Below are positions 32,418 to 37,720 of a DNA stretch of 37,720 nt, piece after piece; within the stretch, counting starts at the first letter, position 1, and each line of letters starts with the position of its first letter. The notes below the pieces were generated by a model. The model made no database searches, was not told the DNA's origin, and saw nothing but the letters and a program-made list of their open reading frames with translations. The position numbers and the translations under genes were made by a program. Origin of the DNA: Verrucomicrobiota bacterium (GTDB taxonomy: Bacteria > Verrucomicrobiota > Verrucomicrobiia > Limisphaerales > UBA8199); assembly GCA_003176045.1 (NCBI GenBank), contig PSRM01000204.1, positions 1 to 37,720 of the forward strand, read 5' to 3'.

Positions 32418-35400
32418 ATGCAACTATCGCATACACATTTGCCCGAATCTTCGCGCGTCACATCGAAATCCCTGTCGTCGTGCCTCCACGTTGCTTTAGC
32501 GGCGTCTTTGCTTGTGCTCAGTCCCACAGCGAAAGCCCAGCGGCCATTGGGCATTGACGTCTCCAGCTACCAGGGGGCGGGAGTGAATTGGTCGAGTGTG
32601 AAAAGTTCGGGCAGAACATTCGCCTGGACCAAGGCCACCGAAGGCACCGGCTACCAGGATGCCGATTTCGCCATCAACGAAAACAATGGCAAAGCAGCGG
32701 GCGTTTATATGGGCGCGTATCATTATGCTCATCCAGAACTGAACACTGCCAGCTCCGAGGCCAGTTATTTCTGGAACTTCGCGCATGCCTATATTCTTGC
32801 TGACGGCCTGACGCTTGGCCCGATGCTCGACATAGAGGGCTCCGCTTTCAACGGCAATGTGGGCGCGACCAGTACTTCAGACTGGATCAACCAGTGGTGC
32901 ACGGACGTTGTCCAGGATGCCGCAAACAACGGCGTCGCCCTCAAGCCCGCCATCTACATCAGCGCCTGCAATGCCAGCCACCTTAACAGCAGCGTCGCCC
33001 AGTGGGGCTCGGACATCGCTGATTACAATGGCGAGGACCCTCAGACCGGCACTCCCTGGAGCGCGTGCGCCGGCGATGACGTGTGGGGCTCCGGGGTGTG
33101 GCATTTCTGGCAATACAGCTCGACGGTTTCTGTTCCAGGGGTTTCGGGCAACTGCGATGTGGACGTCTTCAATGGCACCGCAGCCCAACTAGTTTCAGGC
33201 TGGGTGGCCACCGCCAGCACCAATTCCACAATTTACTACTGGGATCCGCAGAACATTTCCGGCGGCAATCCCTACACCGGATCAATGAGCGGCACCTGGG
33301 AAAATGCGAAATGGAGTTATGGCTCAACCGGTCTCTCTTCCCCCGTCAATTGGGTTGATGGCAAGGCCGCCTGCTTTGGCGTCCATACTGGTAACGGCAC
33401 TCCCGCCTATACTGTTACAATGAATTCCGGCCACGTCGTTGCAGGATTTTTTGATGGCGCGCTGGCCCCCAACTCCTGCGACATCACCATCCAGGGCTCG
33501 GGCACAATTGACCTGGCTTCGGGCGCCCAAGCGCTGGATTCAATCAAGGCAAGCGACGGCTCTGTTGGCCAATTGAGAATCAACGTGGCAATTGCAGGGG
33601 CCGGGCAACTGTTCCCGGAGGGCAATGCCAATTCATATTTGCACGGCACCAATAGCTATAGCGGTGGGACCCAATTGGGCTACTCCACGGTGTCCTTCAG
33701 CGGGATTGTCTATTTTAACAACCCTTACGCCTTCGGCACGGGCCAGATCACCCTCTGGAACCACGGTAACGGTGGGGCGCTCGTGTTGGAAGGTACTTCT
33801 GCCGTGACGCTGACGAATCCCGTAAGTGTTGCCAGCGGCTGCACCAACAATATTGTCGGCAACGGCGCCGGGCTGACATTCAGCGGCGACTGGGGCATGG
33901 GCGCAAATCTCCTGGCTCTCGGCACGGGCGCGACCGCCGGAAACCAAACCATCATATCCGGCGTCGTCAGTGGAACTGCCGGCCTGGTCGTGTATAACTC
34001 GGGCACTTTGGTTTTGAACGGCGTGAATACTTACAGCGGCAACACGACGATCGCCTCGCCCGCCATTGTGACGATCGGCGGCGCGGGCCAATTGGGCAGC
34101 GGCGCCTATGGCAACAGCATTATCAATAATGGCACGTTCAACTACAACAGCACTGCTTCTCAGACTATCTCAGGAGTCATCTCGGGCTCAGGCCCGGTCA
34201 AAACCCTCAACGGCGGCACACTCGTGCTCACCGCGCCAAACACCTACACCGGCGGCACCACGGTGGGCAGCGGCTCGACGCTGTGCGTCACGGCCGATTC
34301 TGCCCTGGGCACCGCCGCCGGCGCCCTCGCGCTCAACGGGGGTTGCCTGAAGAACAACAATTCCTCTCCGACCATCACCACCAGCCGGACACTCACTCTT
34401 GGCGCGAGCGGCGGCTACCTGGATGCGGGCTGGGCGCCATCTCATCCTCTGACAATCAATGCGCTGATCACAGGCTCCGGCGCGTTGCTCATTGATTTAG
34501 ACGGCTCGCCCGTAGTGCTGGCCAACGCCGCCAACAACTACACCGGCAATACGGTGATCGGCACGAATGGTCCCGGTTATTACGCTCCAGGCAGTTTGGC
34601 CTGGCTGAAACTCGGCGCCTCGGGTGTCATTCCGAATGGCTCAGGCAAAGGCAACGTGATTATCAATCAAGCCTACTCTGGGCTACTGGACCTGGCCGGT
34701 TTCAACCAAACCATTAATGGCCTTATTGGGGACGGCGTTGTGACGAACTCGACCGGCAGCGCTACGATCTCCGTTGGCAACAACAACCAAACAAGCACCT
34801 TCAATGGTTTGTTCAGAAGCGGCGCTGGGACCCTGGCCCTGACCAAAGTCGGTAGCGGCAGCCTCACATTGGGCGGCGCAAATACGTACACGGGCAACAC
34901 CACAATCAGTGCGGGTACACTTGCTTTGGGTAGCAATGGCTCGATCAGCAATTCAGCCGGAATCAGCATCGCGGCGGGAGCCACTCTGGACGTTTCAGCC
35001 CTGGGCTCATTCGCATTAAGTAGTTCGACCACGCTTAGCGCTAGCGGAACTGCCTCTGCCGCCACTATCAACGGCGGCGCGGGCGTGGATCTGGGCTCGC
35101 GGCCAATCACGCTCACCTTTGACGGCTTGCACCCTGCGCTTTCGATTTCTCAGGGAAGCTTGTCCATCAACGGCAACGCCTTCACCGTGAACGGCTCCGC
35201 ACTTGCCCTGGGCACCTACACCATCCTCCAGGTCGCCAGCGGAAATGTCTCGGCCAACGGTCCATTTCCGGTTTCCGGTTCTGTAATAGGCGCTGGCAAG
35301 ACTGGCGCGATTTCAGTTAGCGGCGGCAACATCAATCTGATCATCTCCGAACCATCCACCTTCTCTAATCTGACCGCCAGCCAATCCGTTAGCTACGGCA

Positions 35401-35888
35401 CGCCGACGGTTGCGTTGTCAGGAACTGTAAGCGGCGCCGGTCCAGTTTATCCTGCCAACGGTGAAAACGTGACGGTCACGATCAACGGAAATGCTCAACT
35501 CGCTTCCGTCACGAGTGGGAACGGCAGTTTTTCAATTAATTACAATTTGGCGGGAATTCCTGCCAGCGGAGCTGCTTACCCGATCACGTATTCCTACGCG
35601 GGCGACGCCTCTCTGAATCCAACCAGTGATTCAACTAAATCGCTGACCATCACTCCAGCCTCACTCACAATCACATCCGAGTACATGGATGGTACGGGGA
35701 CCAACTTTGTCATCACGTGGCAATCCAATCCCGGCACTACGTATCAGGTGATCGGCAGTTCCGACCCAGCCGCTCCGTTAAGCACTTGGACCCCAGTAGG
35801 CTCCCCGATCACCGCCAACTCCTCAAGCACTTCCGCAACCAATTCTATCAACCAGCCGTTCGGCTTTTTCAACGTGAAGAGCCAGTGA
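32418..35888 (+). CDS. Secreted GH25 muramidase fused to PATR beta-helix region
   Basis: 1156 aa from ATG 32418; an in-frame ATG at 32343 adds 25 residues. The signal peptide core is LHVALAASLLVL, ending AKA|Q. The GH25 (Chalaropsis-type lysozyme) domain, residues 41-260, shows GIDVSSYQG (D47), the catalytic pair D138-x-E140 in PMLDIEG, and WHFWQYSST followed by CDVDVFNG. It would cut MurNAc-GlcNAc bonds of peptidoglycan. Residues about 270-1000 are PATR-type repeats (LVVYNSGTLVLNGVNTYSG, GSGSLTLGGANTYTG) forming a long beta-helix, then MBG/Ig-like modules (SYGTPTVALSG, YSYAGDASLNPTSD) and a short beta domain ending FFNVKSQ. No barrel. A muramidase on a long stalk suggests action on other cells or on the cell's own wall. 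Confidence 0.88.
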   Translation: MQLSHTHLPESSRVTSKSLSSCLHVALAASLLVLSPTAKAQRPLGIDVSSYQGAGVNWSSVKSSGRTFAWTKATEGTGYQDADFAINENNGKAAGVYMGAYHYAHPELNTASSEASYFWNFAHAYILADGLTLGPMLDIEGSAFNGNVGATSTSDWINQWCTDVVQDAANNGVALKPAIYISACNASHLNSSVAQWGSDIADYNGEDPQTGTPWSACAGDDVWGSGVWHFWQYSSTVSVPGVSGNCDVDVFNGTAAQLVSGWVATASTNSTIYYWDPQNISGGNPYTGSMSGTWENAKWSYGSTGLSSPVNWVDGKAACFGVHTGNGTPAYTVTMNSGHVVAGFFDGALAPNSCDITIQGSGTIDLASGAQALDSIKASDGSVGQLRINVAIAGAGQLFPEGNANSYLHGTNSYSGGTQLGYSTVSFSGIVYFNNPYAFGTGQITLWNHGNGGALVLEGTSAVTLTNPVSVASGCTNNIVGNGAGLTFSGDWGMGANLLALGTGATAGNQTIISGVVSGTAGLVVYNSGTLVLNGVNTYSGNTTIASPAIVTIGGAGQLGSGAYGNSIINNGTFNYNSTASQTISGVISGSGPVKTLNGGTLVLTAPNTYTGGTTVGSGSTLCVTADSALGTAAGALALNGGCLKNNNSSPTITTSRTLTLGASGGYLDAGWAPSHPLTINALITGSGALLIDLDGSPVVLANAANNYTGNTVIGTNGPGYYAPGSLAWLKLGASGVIPNGSGKGNVIINQAYSGLLDLAGFNQTINGLIGDGVVTNSTGSATISVGNNNQTSTFNGLFRSGAGTLALTKVGSGSLTLGGANTYTGNTTISAGTLALGSNGSISNSAGISIAAGATLDVSALGSFALSSSTTLSASGTASAATINGGAGVDLGSRPITLTFDGLHPALSISQGSLSINGNAFTVNGSALALGTYTILQVASGNVSANGPFPVSGSVIGAGKTGAISVSGGNINLIISEPSTFSNLTASQSVSYGTPTVALSGTVSGAGPVYPANGENVTVTINGNAQLASVTSGNGSFSINYNLAGIPASGAAYPITYSYAGDASLNPTSDSTKSLTITPASLTITSEYMDGTGTNFVITWQSNPGTTYQVIGSSDPAAPLSTWTPVGSPITANSSSTSATNSINQPFGFFNVKSQ

Positions 35889-35893
35889 ACCTG

Positions 35894-35958
35894 GGAGCGC
35901 GGGCATCTTGCCCGCGTGTCTCGGAGCGTTGAAGACGCGGGCAAGATGCCCGCGCTCC
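35894..35958. repeat. 24-bp perfect inverted repeat (REP-like)
   Basis: GGAGCGCGGGCATCTTGCCC... (35894-35917) is exactly reverse-complementary to 35935-35958, with a 17-nt spacer. Each arm includes the palindrome CGCGGGCATCTTGCCCGCG. It starts 5 bp after the muramidase stop and lacks a T-run. Confidence 0.9.
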
Positions 35959-35970
35959 AAGGCTGTAGGA

Positions 35971-36057
35971 GACGACGTCAGGAGTCTTTCGCTCCCCAAA
36001 CTTTGTCGTTAACGTTGTCTTTAACTTAATCGCAAACTTAGTCGCAAACTTAGTCGA
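35971..36057. repeat. 16-mer word and AACTTTGTCGTT-type array
   Basis: GACGACGTCAGGAGTC lies at 35971-35986. About five 12-nt units (AACTTTGTCGTT changing to AACTTAGTCGCA) fill 35998-36057 and end six bases before the start of the HD-domain gene. Confidence 0.8.
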
Positions 36058-36063
36058 ACCCTC

Positions 36064-36672
36064 GTGTCCAAACCCAACTACCGCACCGCGATCGCCAACT
36101 ATATCCGGACCCAAGCCCAGCCGCCGGACAAATACAGCCATCAACCGCGCCTTTATGCTCTAGCCAAGCGGCTGGCCAAAGGCCGGGCACACGATGATGA
36201 TGTGCTCTACGCCGCAGCCTGGTTGCACGATCTGGGAGTATTCATCGGCCATCGGCCGAAGAACCTGGCGGCCCTGGCCGCCTGGGACCACGTGGCCTAC
36301 GTGGAACGAACAGCGCCGTCTTTGCTCCGCCGGTTCGGCTTTCCGTCTGCAAAGGTTGCTGCAGTTCTCGAAGCCATCCGTGGCCATCTTGTATCGGCCA
36401 ACCCCAGATCATTCGAAGGGATCGTGCTGCGCGACGCCGATATCCTGGAGCAACTCGGGGCCATCGGCGCGCTACGCACCATCTGCAAGATTGGCCGCGA
36501 CACCCGATTTGTCAGATTTGCGGATGCGTTGAATCTGCTCCGGCGCAATCTGGAGCAATTGCCCGCGCAACTGCGCTTGCCCGCCGCTCGGCGCCTGGCT
36601 CGCCCGCGAGTCAAAACCCTAAGGGCGTTTCTGAAGGCAGCAGAAGGAGAGGCGAACGGTAACGAGCTTTAG
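36064..36672 (+). CDS. HD-domain phosphohydrolase-like protein
   Basis: 202 aa from a GTG at 36064. The HD superfamily pattern is present: H26, the H55-D56 pair in AAAWLHDLGVF, H108 in IRGHLV and D124/D126 in VLRDADILEQLG. Members are metal-dependent phosphohydrolases acting on nucleotides or related phosphates; the substrate cannot be read here. Cytoplasmic. The C terminus is helical and basic. Convergent with uppP, 10 bp apart. Confidence 0.85.
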   Translation: MSKPNYRTAIANYIRTQAQPPDKYSHQPRLYALAKRLAKGRAHDDDVLYAAAWLHDLGVFIGHRPKNLAALAAWDHVAYVERTAPSLLRRFGFPSAKVAAVLEAIRGHLVSANPRSFEGIVLRDADILEQLGAIGALRTICKIGRDTRFVRFADALNLLRRNLEQLPAQLRLPAARRLARPRVKTLRAFLKAAEGEANGNEL

Positions 36673-36682
36673 GAAGTGGCCG

Positions 36683-37471
36683 TTACTTAAGCAGCACGAA
36701 GATCAGCAGCGCTGCGGCTATCCTGTACCATCCGAAAATCACAAAGGTATGCGTCTGAATATACCGCAGCAGCCATTTGACAGCGATGAACGAGACAATG
36801 GCCGCAACTACAAATCCCAATATAACCATCGCCCAGTTCTCGTGCTGCCCGCCGCCTGAGTGATGTCTGAACTCCTTGAGAATTTCCCAACCGCCTGCAG
36901 CGAGCATCGTGGGAATGCCGACCAGAAATGAGAATTCTACGGCGGGCGGCCGGGCCAAGCCGAGCAGCAGACAGAGCAGGATGCTTGCGCCGGATCGGGA
37001 GGTGCCGGGAAAGATGGCTGCCACGATTTGGCCGATGCCAACCGCGACGGTGATGGCCCAGGTTACCTGGTTCTGCAAGAGCCGGCCTCGAAGCCATGTT
37101 TCGATGGCCACGAACGCAATGCCCCCCGCCAATAGAGCCCACGCGATCGGCGCCGGTTTCTTCTCTAACTTGTGCCCGAGTTTGTCCCAGATAAAACAGC
37201 CGACGCACGTGATGACGAAGGCGACAAGGATTTTAGCAAGATAGTCCTGAGTTTCCTTTTCGCGCAATTTGAACACAAATTGGTGCAGACGTTCGGGAAA
37301 CAGCGGCAGCACGGCGAGGACAGCCCCGCATTGGATTACTATGTTGAACAACTGCGATTGCTCTGGAAGCCAATTCTCAGCAATCAACAAGTGTCCTGTC
37401 GAGGACACGGGCAGGAACTCCGTGATTCCCTCGATCACCCCGAGCAAAACGACTACAATCCAGATAGGCAT
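36683..37471 (-). CDS. uppP: Undecaprenyl-diphosphatase
   Basis: 262 aa, usual length. It dephosphorylates undecaprenyl diphosphate to recycle the lipid carrier for peptidoglycan and other surface polymers. The BacA/UppP signatures are visible: GITEFLPVSSTGHLL (E18, S23, S24, H27) and PGTSRSG (155-161, with R159). About eight hydrophobic segments span the protein. Start ATG at 37471. Confidence 0.96.
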   Translation of the reverse strand: MPIWIVVVLLGVIEGITEFLPVSSTGHLLIAENWLPEQSQLFNIVIQCGAVLAVLPLFPERLHQFVFKLREKETQDYLAKILVAFVITCVGCFIWDKLGHKLEKKPAPIAWALLAGGIAFVAIETWLRGRLLQNQVTWAITVAVGIGQIVAAIFPGTSRSGASILLCLLLGLARPPAVEFSFLVGIPTMLAAGGWEILKEFRHHSGGGQHENWAMVILGFVVAAIVSFIAVKWLLRYIQTHTFVIFGWYRIAAALLIFVLLK

Positions 37472-37720
37472 GGGCCGTTAGAAACGATAAAATTGGCTGA
37501 AACACAAGTGAAAAGAGAACATGAGCGTCTGCATTGGCTACGGTCTGAGCGAATATCTCCATTTGCAATAATACACTTCACGCAAAACGAAAGCGGCGGA
37601 ATGCGCCGCACTCCAAACGCTGCGCGAGGCAGGAGGCGCGTGCGTGGTCGCGAAGCGTTTGGAGCGGCCAAACCAGACAGATTTTAGCCGGAATAGAAAC
37701 TTTCTTCAGTTCGGGCGCCA
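37472..37720. repeat. Right-edge region with REP-like inverted repeats
   Basis: GCGGCG-GAAT-CGCCGC-like hairpin (about 37593-37609) and CTCCAAACGCT (37611-37621) pairing with AGCGTTTGGAG (37654-37664). No supported gene in the last 249 bp. Confidence 0.55.

Noticed and set aside
1..37720. Prophage, integrative element or tRNA-linked island
   Set aside because: No integrase, phage structural gene, tRNA gene or attachment repeat was recognised.

Overview
The window looks like chromosomal DNA of a GC-rich, Gram-negative member of the Verrucomicrobiota, most likely near the Pedosphaera/Limisphaerales group. That placement is an inference from gene content: huge signal-peptide-bearing surface proteins built from Ig, LamG and passenger-associated (PATR) repeats without a beta-barrel, a Tat-exported DUF1501 protein, a prepilin-like protein with an FTLIELL leader and a C-terminal VDGSV motif, TMTC-like membrane/TPR proteins, and many dispersed short-period repeats. 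No rRNA, tRNA, CRISPR array, intact transposase or prophage was seen.

Layout. 1-800 (minus): the start of a TMTC-like membrane protein cut by the window edge. 1364-15493 (plus): three exported proteins. Two giant paralogues (1823 and 1887 aa) share the same order of domains and flank a 771-aa PATR protein. 15502-15850: a cluster of REP-like palindromes. 15885-24599 (mostly minus): fmt, a second TMTC-like protein with TPRs, an unknown 156-aa protein, a zinc-ribbon membrane protein, a prepilin-like protein, a divergent small exported protein, a truncated PIN/VapC remnant, rpsU and a fatty-acid desaturase. 24744-26175: an RRM RNA-binding protein (minus) and infC (plus). 26551-29772: a two-gene exported unit. 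29820-30357: a RelB-like/MazF-like toxin-antitoxin pair. 30463-35888: DUF1501 protein, a small PLDc_N-like membrane protein, and a secreted GH25 muramidase fused to a long PATR region. 36064-37471: an HD-domain protein and convergent uppP.

The most unusual signal is not a gene. Many intergenic gaps, and several coding sequences, hold short degenerate tandem arrays with a period of about 7 nt (others 9, 10 or 12). Their sequences differ (TTGACAC, GAACTTT, CCTCGAC, TTTCGGA, GTGGACT, AAACACC and others) while their architecture is alike. At several places they lie inside open reading frames and are translated: in both TMTC-like paralogues at the same two loops, in the leader of the prepilin-like protein, and at the very C terminus of the desaturase. 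A second repeat class (GGACCGGT) lies just upstream of one TMTC copy and inside the coding sequence of the other. Perfect inverted repeats of 24, 28 and 31 bp and a dispersed 16-mer (GACGACGTGAGGAGTC-like) complete the repeat landscape.

Functionally the window mixes housekeeping genes (fmt, rpsU, infC, uppP) with an envelope and secretome repertoire: carbohydrate-binding-type surface proteins, a muramidase, a prepilin-like protein and a possible O-mannosyltransferase-like membrane protein. A link between the TMTC-like proteins and glycosylation of the giant surface proteins is only a hypothesis.
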